Positions 9,946 through 20,513 are shown, counted from the stretch's first letter. The stretch: 64,000 bases of DNA from Cycas panzhihuaensis (GCA_023213395.1 CM041465.1:145955741-146019740), one strand, 5' to 3'. Notes: a model not told the origin generated them from the letters alone. Numbers and translations are program-made.

Positions 9946-10600
9946 ATGGGGAAATAAGAGATGGAAGAAGACTTGACCGCAACTAATGAAGAAGTAAATA
10001 AATTTATAGAACAACCATGGATAACTGTGCCAATAACACTAAAGTATATTGAGGGGAAACACTAAAAACTAAGGAAGTTGGTAGTAGGAAAAAGATGGCA
10101 GTAAATCTTAGAATATTTAAACAATCAATTGCCGAAGGTGGACTTTGATCCATTTGAAGATTTCTTAGAGAAAGGTGGACTTTGATCCATCTAAAGATTT
10201 CTTAGAGGGAGGTCTAGACCTAATGAGTTATGACCCTTAGGATGTTTCATAGTGGAAAACATCTTTCTTGGCAAAAGTTACTAAGCAACTTATGATCAGG
10301 CTAAAGCAGAGAAATAGGAGGCTGCCACCAAACATGTAGAGAATTCAATGGTTGGAGGAAAAATTAGTTGCTACAGAAGCTCACTTAGAATTTTAAAAGA
10401 AATTTATTATGGTCTGGGTCAAGAGTATAGATGTTGTTGCTCATAAGATGCAGAATTTTAAAGCCTACTTTGATCAAGAAATTCTTCAAAGTTTGCATGA
10501 AGCAATTTATAAATTAAGAGCTTAGATTTTAGAGACACAAGAAGATGTTAAGCATGCTAACAAATTTGGAATAAATCCCATAATTTACATCAAGATTTAG
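9946..10600 (+). pseudogene. Unrecognised degenerate ORF, coiled-coil-like, plus strand
   Basis: A coding-like frame runs from ATG 9946 through EEVNKFIEQPWITVPITLKY and ILEYLNNQLPKVDFDPFEDF. It is shifted by one base by the 37-bp duplication at 10135-10208, then continues in one frame to a TAG at 10598. The second half is rich in Leu, Lys, Glu and Gln with heptad-like spacing (EEKLVATEAHLEF; QEILQSLHEAIYKLRA), suggesting a coiled coil. Premature stops are nearly all TAG, at positions where Gln fits. I do not recognise the protein. It lies between gypsy A and gypsy B but on the opposite strand to both. It could be gag or an extra ORF of an unplaced retroelement, or a dead host gene. Confidence 0.45.
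10135..10208. repeat. 37-bp tandem duplication inside the unrecognised ORF
   Basis: Two adjacent copies start AAGGTGGACTTTGATCCAT. Because 37 is not a multiple of three, the duplication shifts the reading frame. The coding-like sequence continues in frame from the second copy, so the duplication probably arose after or at loss of function. Confidence 0.9.
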
Positions 10601-10972
10601 GTAGGATTGAACTATTAAATAATGAGTTGATAGAAGAGATCAAATGTATGCCTAGGAAATAAAAGCCCACTATAGTGCAATTAGATACCTTGCAGGATGT
10701 TTCTATTTTGTTGATCATCGTCAATCTTAGGGGATACAAGATCTACCTACCATTGTGTGATTGGATCTAGCTTTTATACGTTAGGTGATGAATAAGCTAT
10801 ACAAGGAAAGGGAAGAAGTGTAACAATCATTGATATAAAATTTTTTGGAGGGGAAGGAGTTAAGGGTGGAATTTTTTTTTGATGAAAACGAGTGAGAGTA
10901 CTCATTGGTTTTATGATGGGGGAGATGTGTACAGGTAAAAATGCACATAGAATTTTGATTGGAGTTACATTC
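10601..10972. other. AT-rich spacer, no gene seen
   Basis: The first bases, shifted in frame, still look coding-like (NELIEEIKCMPRK near 10620-10660), suggesting that the ORF remnant once extended further. After about 10720 nothing is recognisable. Confidence 0.3.
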
Positions 10973-11469
10973 AAGTTGTAATAGAAGTCATAGTTATGAC
11001 TTAGTTGTAGTTAGAGTCACAATTGCAACCAAATTTAATTGGAATCACACTTATGATCAGATTGTAGTTAGAGCATATCTACGATCAAGTTATACTTGAA
11101 GTTATAGTTATGATTGGGTTGTAGTTAAAGAGTAATTATGACCAGATTATAGTGGGAGCTATCATTACAACTAGATTATAGTTGAACAATAGTGATAATT
11201 AGATTGTAGTTGAGCAATAGTTATAATTAGATCACAGTTGAGTGACAATTGCGACTAGATCTTAGTTAAGCGATAGTTATGACCAAATCATAGTTAAGTT
11301 GCAGTTGCAACCAGATCATAGTTAGAGCTACAATTATGACCAAATCATAGTTGAGTGACAATTGACCATATTATAGTTGGGCTATAGTTGTGACCAGACT
11401 GTAATTAGAGCCATGACTATGACCATATTATAGTTGGAACTGTAATTGGGACTAGATTGTACTTAAATA
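10973..11469. repeat. 28/29-bp minisatellite, about 17 degenerate units
   Basis: Successive units of mostly 28 or 29 bases share the core AGATTATAGTTGAGC followed by ATAGTTATGACC-like sequence. Spacing is very regular, but units differ at several positions, so the array is old. The unit is not a multiple of three and contains stops, so it is not coding. Each unit alternates TAGTT and ACTA/AACTA-type motifs, giving weak dyad symmetry. Confidence 0.85.
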
Positions 11470-11765
11470 AATGAATGAGAACTATCCATTTTGATATTTG
11501 TATTATACCATTTTTGTTGTGTAATGAACAATGGTTGAACTATTGATCTTTCATGTATAAAAATAAGAGTCGATCTAAGAATTAGCATGAGAGGTGTATG
11601 TGTAATGTATGATTCTTCTTGCTATAAAAACCTTGACCTTTGCACTTGTAAATCCTTGTGTACTATCCGAGCTTGCATCTAGTTGTGAGTGGACTAGATG
11701 CAGTTCCCTATTCTAATAACATCATGTTTTGCATCATATTTGGTATTCTCTATGCTTGCTTTATC
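11470..11765 (+). promoter_or_regulatory. TATA-containing, LTR-like non-coding stretch
   Basis: A TATA-like CTATAAAAACC sits at 11622-11632. It is followed by a C/T-rich start-site-like region and a TTGTAAATCCTTGTG segment of the kind found in plant LTR R regions. No repeat partner was found in the window, so an LTR identity is only suggested. Gypsy B integrase begins on the other strand at about 11766. Confidence 0.25.
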
Positions 11766-12380
11766 TAGTTATGGTTGTAATTTTATAAATAGATAGAGCA
11801 ACACATACATGCATCCCAATAGATTCTCTAAATTTCTATTTACCACTTTTGTTTATCCATCTGTTTATGGATGATAAGCACTACTAAACTATAGTCTTGT
11901 TCCTAGCTTTTTCCACAATCCTTTTGAAATGACTAAAAAATTTACTTTCTTGATTTGAAGTAATAGTCTTCAAAACATGATATAGTATAATAACCTCCAT
12001 AAAAAATAACTCAATGATCCTAATTATATCATTTATTCATTTACATATAATACAATGGACTAATTTTGAAAATCTATTGACAATAACAAAGATGAAATCA
12101 TTCCCTCGTTGGGTGTTTGGTAATCCTAACACAAAGTCCATGTTGAGGTCAACCTTGGTTTCTTAGTTATTGGTAACGGCTTATACAACCCTATGTTCTA
12201 GGCTTGTCCTTTTGCCACTTGGCACACTTTGCATTGTGTCAAAAACGTCTCCATCTCATTCCTTATATTTGTCCAACAACACTTTTCCTCCACTAAGAGC
12301 ATGGTCTTATTACTTCTAAAATGTCCCCCAAGACCTCCACTATGCAACACTTTTATAATGTCCCTAATGGAACCAACAAG
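11766..12380 (-). pseudogene. Gypsy B integrase, truncated
   Basis: The minus strand shows the zinc-binding region (GGHFRSNKTMLLVEEKCCW ... FLTQCKVCQVAKG), the first catalytic Asp in [16 protein letters not shown], a ITSNQESKFFSHF block where the second Asp has become Asn, and AYHP with TDG before TKVVNRNLENLLG, the segment carrying the catalytic Glu. The C-terminus beyond about 11766 is absent. Several TAA and TAG stops replace expected Gln codons. Confidence 0.85.
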
Positions 12381-12398
12381 GATACATAATTGCTTTTC

Positions 12399-12962
12399 TT
12401 AAAATAGATAACCATCTTGTAAAAAATAATTATTATATAGTGAGCCACTACTATCAACTAAGGGATTTTGATAATGTTCAATTACCTTTCCAAAGTTTGG
12501 ATCTATTTCATATAAGTCCTTTATAGTTTCAAACCCAACCACTTTGTTCACTATAGTGGTGAATATTTCCACCCTCTTACTCAATGCATTTGCCATTTGG
12601 TTTTGTTTCCTTGGCTTGTGTTTTAACATGAAGTTGAAATTTTGTCAATATAAAATCCACTTGGCATATCTAGTGTTCAATTTCTTTTGGGCGTTGATAT
12701 ACCTTAACGTTTGATGGTTAATAAATAAAATAGATTCCTTAGGCATGAGGTAATGCCTCAATGTCTCACGAATTGTATAATAGTATAAAATTTTATTGTA
12801 AGTGGAATATCCCTTCCTTACCTCATTTATCTTTTTTCCATAAAACATGATAAGTTTTCCCTTCGTACTTAACATAATTATAATAGTAACATCAGAGACA
12901 TCACAATCAACCTTAAATAAACTTTTAAAAAATTTCAATGCCAATATAGGTGCCTTTGTCAC
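12399..12962 (-). pseudogene. Gypsy B RNase H domain
   Basis: Two open segments cover the domain. The first (from 12962) reads TKAPILALKFFKSLFKVDCD, then a body with KGYSTYNKILYYYTIRETLRHYL and INHQTLRYINAQKKLN, which match the gypsy-type RNase H order. The second (from 12629) gives KHKPRKQNQMANALSKR, the conserved end with Ala-Asp expected in the ADALSR motif (Asn here). It degraded the RNA strand of the RNA-DNA hybrid when functional. The break between segments is a stop or frame change near 12640. Confidence 0.9.
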
Positions 12963-13004
12963 CTTTTATTTCATCATCTTGAAACTCTCCTCTATTGGCT
13001 TAGT

Positions 13005-13911
13005 CTAGACAAACTCCTTGCCTTTTGTACAATCTATCAAAGGGATAATGATATCACTAAAATTTATGATGAATTTCTTATAAAATATGGCCAATCCATA
13101 TAATCTCTTTACCTTTATTACACTCTTAGGTGTAGGCCATCTAATAATGGCTCTGACCTTCTCCTCATCTATACATAGTCCATCTTGAGAAATTACAAAT
13201 CTTAAAAATATTAGACTACTTTGCATAAACTTGAAAATTTTAAATTTTCATATAATTTCTATGTCCTTAGCATATCTAGCACCATCCTTAAGTGCATTAA
13301 ATGCTTCTTCTTAGTTTTATTGAATATTAAAATGTCATCAAAATAGGCTACAACAAACTTACCAATATATGGTCATAGAATGGTGTTTATTAGCCTTATG
13401 AATATGCTCAGAGCATTTGATATTTTAAATGGCATGACTAGCCACTTATACATTCCATCTCTCATTTTGAAGGTCATAATTTATTCACCCCCTTTCTATA
13501 TTTAAATATGATAGTAATCACTTCTTAGGTTGATTTTGGTGAAATAAGATGCACATCCCAAAATGTTTATCATATCATCTATGCAAAGGATAAGAAATTT
13601 ATACCTAATTATGATTTTATTAATTTCTTTATAACTAACACACATCCTCCAAAAGCCTTTTTTTTTGGGATCAGAAGTGTAAGAGTTGCACATGGACTCA
13701 AAGTTTCTATAACCATCTCTTTCTTTAATAACTCACTAACTTGCCTATTTAATTTTTTGTTTTCCCTAGGGTTCAATATGAATGGTACTTGATTCAATAG
13801 TGCATGTCCTAGTATCAAGTTGATTTGATGTTGCATGTATCTCTTTGGTGGTAAACCCTTTGGTAACTCATTAGGCATGGTATAATTATACTCTTGTAAT
13901 AGTTCAACCAC
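13005..13911 (-). pseudogene. Gypsy B reverse transcriptase
   Basis: From 13911 the frame reads NELPKGLPPKRYMQHQINLI, the typical RT entry, then ELLKKEMVIETLSPCAT. A shifted frame gives KKKGFWRMCVSYKEINKI and FTKINLRSDYYHI. The catalytic YFDD is preserved in FVVAYFDDILIFN at about 13320-13360. The connection region GLCIDEEKVRAIIRWPTPKS completes the domain at about 13005-13226. It needs at least two frame changes and has stops, so it is not functional. It matches plant chromoviral RT by eye. Confidence 0.92.
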
Positions 13912-13989
13912 TTCTTATAGTATTAGTACTCTCTCATCACTATCTTCCATCTGATTCACCACTAAGGTATAATAAGTCCTTATGTTATT

Positions 13990-14420
13990 TACTTACCTAA
14001 AAAATTCTTTTGCAATCAGTATACTCTTGACATGTCTTTCATTCTTTACAAGTAATAACACTACCTTCATACCATGCTTCCATAGGGTGTAAGTATTCTT
14101 CCTTCCATCATGATAGTCACTGCTATCATACATCCATGGTCTCCCCAATAACACATGGCATGCATATATTGAAAGAACATCATACCATTCCTCATCTCAA
14201 TTTGTATTCCTAATGCTAAATTTCACCAAATACCTCTTATCCATGACCACCTCACTCCACTTTTTGACCTAAGAAATTTGGTAGGGACTAGGATGCCTTT
14301 TATAATGCAAGCTTAATTTTTGTACCTCTTATTAGAAACCATATTTTCATAACGACCACTATTAATTAAAAAATTGTAAAACTTACCTCCAAAGGTACAT
14401 CTTGTCTATAGAAGATATTA
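13990..14420 (-). pseudogene. Gypsy B protease region
   Basis: On the minus strand, SIYACHVLLGRPWMYD followed by YHDGRKNTYTLW is the strongly conserved block after the protease active site in plant chromoviruses. The active-site segment itself upstream is poorly preserved (NFINSGRYEN at about 14350-14380). Frame changes and stops occur. Confidence 0.8.
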
Positions 14421-15790
14421 TTGCATAGCCATGAATCATCACTTGCATTTGCTTTCTCTTTATGCTACACTTGACCTTGTTTTGGAGTAATCAAAGTTCT
14501 CCTCAGCATTAAATACTCTCTTACATTGGCAATAATCTCTACATTCCATTCATCTACTTGACCCAAGTTCACCCTTTGTTACTTTCCCTGATTCCTTTGT
14601 TGATTATAGAGATAAGGGTCTTCAAGTGCCTTATGACCTTCTTCATTACATTTGAAGTAAATAATGAGCCTTCTTGGTATATTGCCTTTTCTATGGTGTC
14701 AAAAATTTTGCTTTTCTATGCTGCTTGGAAACTTATGCATCTTTATTATTTTTGGAATTCTCTTTATTCTTGTTCCTTGAGGTCACACTCTGATTTATAT
14801 CTTTCTATCTTTTTAATCGATTGGAAGGCTCTCCTTAGGAGGAGTCAAGAATACCTTACCTCTAAATAGGGGTGACAATTATTTTCTTGTCATAGGTGAT
14901 TTTCTTATAGTACTTCTATTTTATTTTTCCTTTATATTTAATGTGAATTGATAGGCATATTTAACACTATTAATCCTAAGAATGCTCAATTAATTATAAA
15001 TGGATAACTTTAGGGTATTTATATACCTAGTAGTTATTCATTCATGTTCTAGTACTCCACTTTGATAGACAACTTGTAAAACTCATTCATATAATTTTAG
15101 ATGTTTATTTCCTTCTGCCTTAAGTTTTGGAAAATTTTGAATAATATTTGGGAATAATCAACTAGAAGGAATTTCTTCTTCATTTTATTTTCTATCTTAT
15201 TTTAGGTTCTAATCTTATCCTTTTAGTTTCATGCCTTATCTTTTTGCAGGTGATCCCACCATATCATTGTATGACCCTTTAACGTGGTGCATGGAAGTTT
15301 TATTTTCTTTTCCTTGCTCATGTCTTTTCATTCGAAGAACTTCTCCATGTTGTTTAATCAATCATTTGACTTTTCAAGATTCAAACCACCTTCATACTCT
15401 AGAATATTAATTTTTACTCTATTATTCCTTTCTTTTAGTGTTGTCAACATCCCCTCTTCATATAATAGTGGTTCTTAGTGTTCCTTTTTTTGATGCTTTA
15501 TTTTAGCTTTAGGTTTTGTTTCCACATCGGTATCATGCCTTCTTAGACCTTGTCCATTTCTCAAGAGGTTTTTTTGTTGTTTTACCACCAAGTTCTTCTA
15601 GCTTCCTTTGTAGATTTTGCATGCTTCTATTCAATTATGTAGTTGCTCATCTTGCTATCTTTGTTTGAAATTATTTACTCCTTGCAAACACTTTAAGTTA
15701 CTTCCAATTATTCTTAAATAAACATTTGAAAAGAAAATATAGAAACTCACTGTAAGGCTACTATAAACTTCCTTCCTTCCTCTTAGAGTT
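14421..15790 (-). pseudogene. Gypsy B gag with degraded zinc knuckle
   Basis: The minus strand reads ILEYEGGLNLEKSNDWLNNM, then EKFFEWKDMSKEKKIKLP and GHTMIWWDHLQKD, which are hallmarks of the gypsy capsid domain (about 15200-15420). Further down, YFKCNEEGHKALED (14610-14665) is a CCHC zinc knuckle whose first and last Cys are lost (Tyr and Asp). The middle portion carries many stops. Plus-strand frames in the same interval are shadows. Confidence 0.85.
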
Positions 15791-15797
15791 GAACAAT

Positions 15798-15809
15798 GCT
15801 TTGATATTA
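15798..15809 (-). other. Gypsy B primer-binding site, mutated
   Basis: The minus strand reads TAATATCAAAGC, two G-to-A changes plus one known variant away from TGGTATCAGAGC. It precedes gag at the right distance. The B 5' LTR end lies just beyond it. Confidence 0.7.
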
Positions 15810-15826
15810 AATAATAGGGTGAGGTT

Positions 15827-16471
15827 TGTTGGATATTGTGACAACAATTATTAGGCTAAAATTTTGGCATGTTTTCGGCGCAGATTCCTCCCCTAATCTT
15901 TCTCAGGGGGTTCCAAGGAGGGCGGGAGCCCCCCTTGGCTAGGGTGTGTGGGGGGCGTGAAATGCCCCCTGCTAGGAAGGGGTTCAGGGGTGATAGCCCC
16001 CGACTCGAAAAATTAGCCATGTAAAGCATATTAAAATGTAAAGAGAATCAGGGTTGTTTGATACAAATATCCTAGATTCTACAGTTGAGATTCATGCCCT
16101 ATATATCCCTCTCATGTAGCCCATTTTAGGGATTTTTCTTATTATGTTGTATGTAATGTAATGTATTGTGAAGAGGGTGACGGCTGGTTGTTGTTCCTGA
16201 GAGCACTCTATAACTGATATATACTGTTTCTCCATTCTACAGTAATAAAGATTGATACCTTTCCTGTGTGGATGTTTCCCTAGCACACTGTTAAGGTTTT
16301 AACACGTTATATCAGGTGCATATGTGATGTTTGGCTTTCATTTTCATGTTATTATATAATCTCTAATTTTAGAACTTGCATTTAATTTTAAGTTTTGATT
16401 TCTATAACTAGTTGTAAGAATGCAATAGATCTTGGTGGCGGGTAAAGGGTTGGGACCTTGTATTCTCAACA
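15827..16471 (+). repeat. CA2 5' LTR (645 bp)
   Basis: Begins TGTTGGATATTGTGACAAC and ends TATTCTCAACA. It contains a GC-rich island (about 15895-16005) with complementary CCAAGG and CCTTGG arms in an otherwise AT-rich LTR. Confidence 0.95.
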
Positions 16472-16473
16472 AG

Positions 16474-16485
16474 TGGTATCAGAGC
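16474..16485 (+). other. CA2 primer-binding site
   Basis: TGGTATCAGAGC, the canonical initiator tRNA-Met primer site, two bases after the LTR. Confidence 0.95.
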
Positions 16486-16542
16486 CACTTTTTATCTTGC
16501 AGTGAGTTTGTGAAGATTTTGGTGTCGACTTTTCTACACCAA

Positions 16543-17385
16543 ATGGCGAAACTAGTAAGTACAAAGTTCGAGGTGGAGAAATTCAATGGCAAGAACAACT
16601 TCAAGTTATAGAAGCTAAAAGCACATGATGTTCTTGTACAATAGGGTTTGTACAAAGCCCTTGCAGGTAAATCAAAGAAACCCGCAGGGATGGACGATGA
16701 TGAATAGTATGACTTAGACAAAAAGGCACTTAGCACAATATGATTGTGCTTGGAAGATAAAGTCTTATTTAACATTGTAGGGGAGGAGACATCAGAAGGA
16801 TTATGGACCCAGTTGGAAGGCCTGTATATGACCAAATCAGTAATGAATCGAATCTACTTGAAGAGGCAACTATACTTGTTACAGATGAAGGAAGGTACAA
16901 AAATTGCTGACTATTTAAATATTTTCAATACTCTTATTTGTCAGTTGACTAGTATCGATGTTAAAATTGAGGATGAGGATAAGGCTGTTACCTTCTTATG
17001 CTCATTACCCGAATCCTGGGATAATATTATCATCTCAATTAGTTTTAGCACTACATATGTATTGGATTATAATTCTATTGTGAGTGCTTTGCTAATGGAA
17101 GAAGTGCAAAGGAAATATAGTTTAGAAACCTCCACACCAGAAGCCATGATAGTAAGGGGTAGAACATTTTAGAGAGGACAAAACTCCAGGGATACATCGA
17201 TGTCCAAGTTAAAGAGCAAAAAGAGTGAGCTTAAGTGTTGGCATTGTAATAAGACTGGTTACCTCAAGAAGGATTGTTACAAAAAGAAGGAGTTCCAGAA
17301 AAAGGAAGATCCTAGCAAGGAGGTGAATCAGGCAGAGTCAAATCAAGGTATAGATGATGATCTCTTGGTCACTTGTAATGTTTCT
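16543..17385 (+). pseudogene. CA2 gag with intact-looking zinc knuckle
   Basis: ATG 16543 opens MAKLVSTKFEVEKFNGKNN. The copia gag core follows (EGLWTQLEGLYMTKS, LCSLPESWDN), then a basic region and CWHCNKTGYLKKDC at 17236-17277, a complete CCHC zinc knuckle. Stops: TAG at codon 23 (the Trp codon in CA1), TAG near codon 36, TAG at codon 55 (shared with CA1), a TGA in TIxLCL (CGA in CA1), and TAG just before RGQNSR, where CA1 has GAG. The gene made the capsid and nucleocapsid. Confidence 0.95.
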
Positions 17386-17960
17386 CATTATTACTATGAC
17401 TGGTTATTAGATTCAGGTGCTTCGCACCACATATATCCAGACAAGAGTTGGTTCTCATCATACCAACCTCTTGACGGTGGTGATGTGCTTATGGGAAATG
17501 AAGTTTCTTGTAAGATAATAGGCATTGGTAGCATCAGAATTAAAATGTTTGATGGGGTAGTTAGAACATTAACTAAGGTTAGACATGTACCTAATTTGAA
17601 AAGGAATCTGATTTCCTTAGGTGAATTAGATTCAGGTGGTTTTAAGCATATAGGTCATGAAGGAGTCCTAAAGTTGTCAAAGGGCACCTTGGTTGTTATG
17701 AAAGCCTTAAAGAAAGGAAATCTTTACATTTTAGTGGGAAGTACAAATGTCTGCCAAATAGCTACAACATCAAAGACTGCAGAAGATCTAGCTCAACTAT
17801 GGTATCAAAGACTTGGGCACATGAGTGTGAGAGGACTTAAGGTGCTGATAAATTGTAAGTTGCTTCCTAACTTATAGCTTTCGGACTTGGCTTTCTGTAA
17901 ATATTGTGTTTTTGGAAAATAGTGTAGACTTAGGTTTAAAGTAGGGAGTCACACTAGTAA
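17386..17960 (+). pseudogene. CA2 protease and integrase N-terminal zinc domain
   Basis: WLLDSGASHHI at about 17400-17440 is the copia aspartic protease active site with the catalytic Asp intact. VRHVPNLKRNLISLGEL is the conserved second block. LWYQRLGHMSVRGL (about 17800-17850) is the GAG-pre-integrase motif, followed by FCKYCVFGK with the CxxC of the zinc domain. Two TAG stops fall at Gln-like positions (NL-stop-LSD and GK-stop-CRL). Confidence 0.95.
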
Positions 17961-18700
17961 AGGCATTCTGGATTACATACATTCAGATGTATGGGGACCA
18001 GCCCCTAAAATATCTTATGGAGGATCATTATATTTTGTCATATTTATAGATGATTACTCTAAGAAGGTATGGGTCTATTTTTTGAAAAGGAAATCTAAAG
18101 TGTTTAGTGTGTTTAAGTAGTTCAAGGCTCTAGTTGAGAAAAGTACTAGTAAGATAATCAAATGTTTAAGAACTGACAGTGGAGGTGAGTTTAACTCCTT
18201 GGAGTTTGAGAACTATTGCAGAGAAGCTGGGATCGAAAGACACAAGACCACTAGCTATACTCTAGAGCAAAATGGCATTGTTGAGCACATGAATAGGACA
18301 CCCTTGGAAAGAGCAAGAAACATACTAAGTAATGTAGGAGTGGAGTAGGGCTTGTGGGTAGAAGCTGTTCAAACAACTTGATATCTAGTAAATAGGTCAC
18401 CATCACTTGCAATATATTGCAATATTCCTGAGGAGGTATGGACTGGACACCCATGTGATTATTCAAATTTAAAAGTTTTTGGTTGTGATGCTTATGCCTA
18501 GACTGACAAAAGTAAACGTTCAAAGTTAGACCGAAAATCCAAGAGATATATCTTTGTTGGTTATGGTCATAAGGATGGTATGAAGGGATACAGGTTGTGG
18601 GATCCTACTACCCACAAAATCACCATTAACAGAGATGTCATATTTGATAAATCTCCCCTTGTAAAACTAGATAGTGGAGAAGTTGAAATGAAACATGAGT
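17961..18700 (+). pseudogene. CA2 integrase catalytic core and C-terminus
   Basis: The frame shows YIHSDVWGPAP (first Asp), FIDDYSKKVWVYFLK, LRTDSGGEF (second Asp), the QNGIVEHMNRT block and ERARNILSN. The Glu is present in the GIVEHMN segment. The C-terminal copia signature follows (VFGCDAYA, SKRYIFVGYGH, KGYRLWDPTTHKI, NRDVIFDKS). Stops at FK-TAG-FKA, VE-TAG-GLW, TT-TGA-YLV and YA-TAG-TDK inactivate it. Confidence 0.95.
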
Positions 18701-19960
18701 AGCAAGCTAAACATCAACAAGTCAAGTTTGAAATGTAGCCATCTATGGAATCAAAAGAGCATGAAGATCTTTCTAAAGATGAATCAATAGCAGATTCACA
18801 TGAGTATGTGGACACTCCTCTGTCAACAGTTAAAAGATATACACTAGTTAGTCATCCACCTGACAGGCACAACCCTTCTATTTCTATTGCTTTGGTTTCT
18901 AATGATGGTGAGCCCACATGTTATTAGGAAGCAATAGGTGATATCCATGGTGAGAAGTGGATAAGGGCTATGTAGGAAGAGATAGATACTTTGAAGAAAA
19001 ATAATTCATGGGACTTAGTAGAACTTCCACATGGCAGGAAGACTATTGGTTACAGGTGGGTTTAAAAAAGAAAATAGATGTTGATAGAAAGGTTGATAAA
19101 TATAGGGCAAGACTGATGGCTAAAGGTTTTGCACAAAAAGTAGGTATTGACTTTCATGAGATCTTTTCACCAGTTGTCAAACTTGTTTCAATTCGAGTGC
19201 TGTTAGCGTTGGTAGCTTCTCTTGATTTGGAGTTGGAGCAGTTAGATGCAAAAATAGTTTTTCTACATGGAGATGTAGATGAGGAGATCTATATGGATCA
19301 ACCAGAAGGGTTTGTATAAGATGGTAGGAAAAGACTTATTTGCAGCCTCAGGAAATCATTGTATGGCCTGAAGCAATCACCCAGGCAGTGGTACAAGAAG
19401 TTTGATGGCTTCATAGAGAGCCAAAATTTTAAAAGAAGTGAGTATGATCATTGTGTTTACTTTAAATTTATAGAGAATGGCTTATTCATTATCTTAGTGT
19501 TATATGTTAATGACATGCTAGTTGCAAGTAAGAGCATGGAAGAAATCAATAAGCTAAAGGCTCAATTGGCTAGGACTTTTGATATGAAGGATCTAGGAGC
19601 TGCAAAATAAATCTTAGGCATGGAGATACATAGAGATAGGAAAAATGGTAAGCTATGGTTATCATAGCAGAAATATATAGAGAAGGTGCTAACCAGGTTT
19701 GGTATGGCAAATGTGAAACTAGTAAGTATCCCATTGGCTTCCCACTTTAAGCTTTCTTCGCATATGAGTCCTAGTAGTGAAGAAGAAAAGGCTTATATGT
19801 CTCGTGTGCCTTATGCGGCAAAGAGGGAAGTTTGATGCATGCCATGGTATGTACAAGACCTGATATTTCACATGCAGTCAGTGTAGTTAGCAGGTTTATG
19901 GTAAATCCATGAAAGGAACATTGGGCTGCACTGAAATGGGTGCTATGGTATTTGAGAGGC
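18701..19960 (+). pseudogene. CA2 reverse transcriptase
   Basis: After an acidic linker with several TAG stops, RT begins at KWIRAM..EEID and NNSWDLVELPHGRKTIGYRW. A frameshift near 19063 precedes KYRARLMAKGFAQKVGIDF, the conserved FSPVVK segment and LEQLDAKIVFLHGDVDEEI. SLYGLKQSPRQWYKKFD and the active-site segment LYVNDMLVA follow, where the second-last residue of the usual VDD is Asn. DMKDLGAA and EKVLTRFGMANVK complete the domain. A second frameshift lies near 19823. Confidence 0.95.
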
Positions 19961-20466
19961 ATGAGTGACTATTACATCACCTTTAGAGGTACAGGTAATC
20001 AAGTTTATGGATATGTTATTCAGACTTTGTAGGAGATTTAGATGAAAGAAGGTCTACTTCAGGTTATGTTTTTACTCTTGCAAATGGTCCAGTTAGTTGG
20101 ATGTCCAAATTGTAGAGCATAATTGCACTATCAACCACAGAAGCTAAATATGTTACTGCAAGACATGCTTGTAAAGAAGCAATCTGGTTATAGGGTCTAT
20201 TGGTTGAGCTTGGAAGGAGATAGGAAAATGTAAAGGTATTTTATGACAGTCAAAGTGCCATTTACCTAGCCAAGAATCTAACTTATCACAGTAGAATAAA
20301 GCATATTACTCTTAAGTACCATTTTGTTAAACAAGTTATGGAAGCAGGTGGAGTGGCACTTGAGAAGATTCACACCAATTAGAATTGTGCTGATATATTC
20401 ACAAAACTAGTACCATTAAAGAAGTTCAAATGGTGTTTGACTTCTTTTGGCTTGCAAAAAAGATGA
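19961..20466 (+). pseudogene. CA2 RNase H
   Basis: After a one-base deletion near 20013 the frame reads ERRSTSGYVFTLANGPVSWM, IALSTTEAKYVTARHACKEA, YDSQSAIYLAKN and NCADIFTKLVPLKKFK, the full set of copia RNase H motifs with the catalytic Glu region and the final Asp. Stops within it are all TAG (KL, WL, RR and TN contexts), each at an expected Gln or Glu. Confidence 0.95.
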
Positions 20467-20502
20467 TGAAGGGTCCAGGAAAGGTACCTGGTAATTTTTG
20501 TC

Positions 20503-20513
20503 AAGGTGGAGAT
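20503..20513 (+). other. CA2 polypurine tract
   Basis: AAGGTGGAGAT directly precedes the 3' LTR, where plus-strand DNA synthesis is primed. Confidence 0.85.

Larger units (their letters stand above)
11766..15826 (-). mobile_element. Gypsy element B (chromovirus-like), body
   Basis: On the minus strand the order is primer site (15798-15809), gag with zinc knuckle, protease, RT, RNase H and integrase, which is the complete Ty3/gypsy order. The integrase is cut near 11766. The 5' LTR starts at 15810 but is interrupted after 17 bases by copia CA2 and resumes at 21140. Sequence blocks resemble plant chromoviruses. Many stops and frameshifts are present. Confidence 0.85.

Noticed and set aside
16543-20466. 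TAG stops at Gln positions could mean a variant genetic code (TAG = Gln).
   Set aside because: Trp, Arg, Glu and Gly positions also became stops, frameshifts and lost catalytic residues occur in the same elements, and the LINE ORFs end normally. Decay by deamination explains it better.
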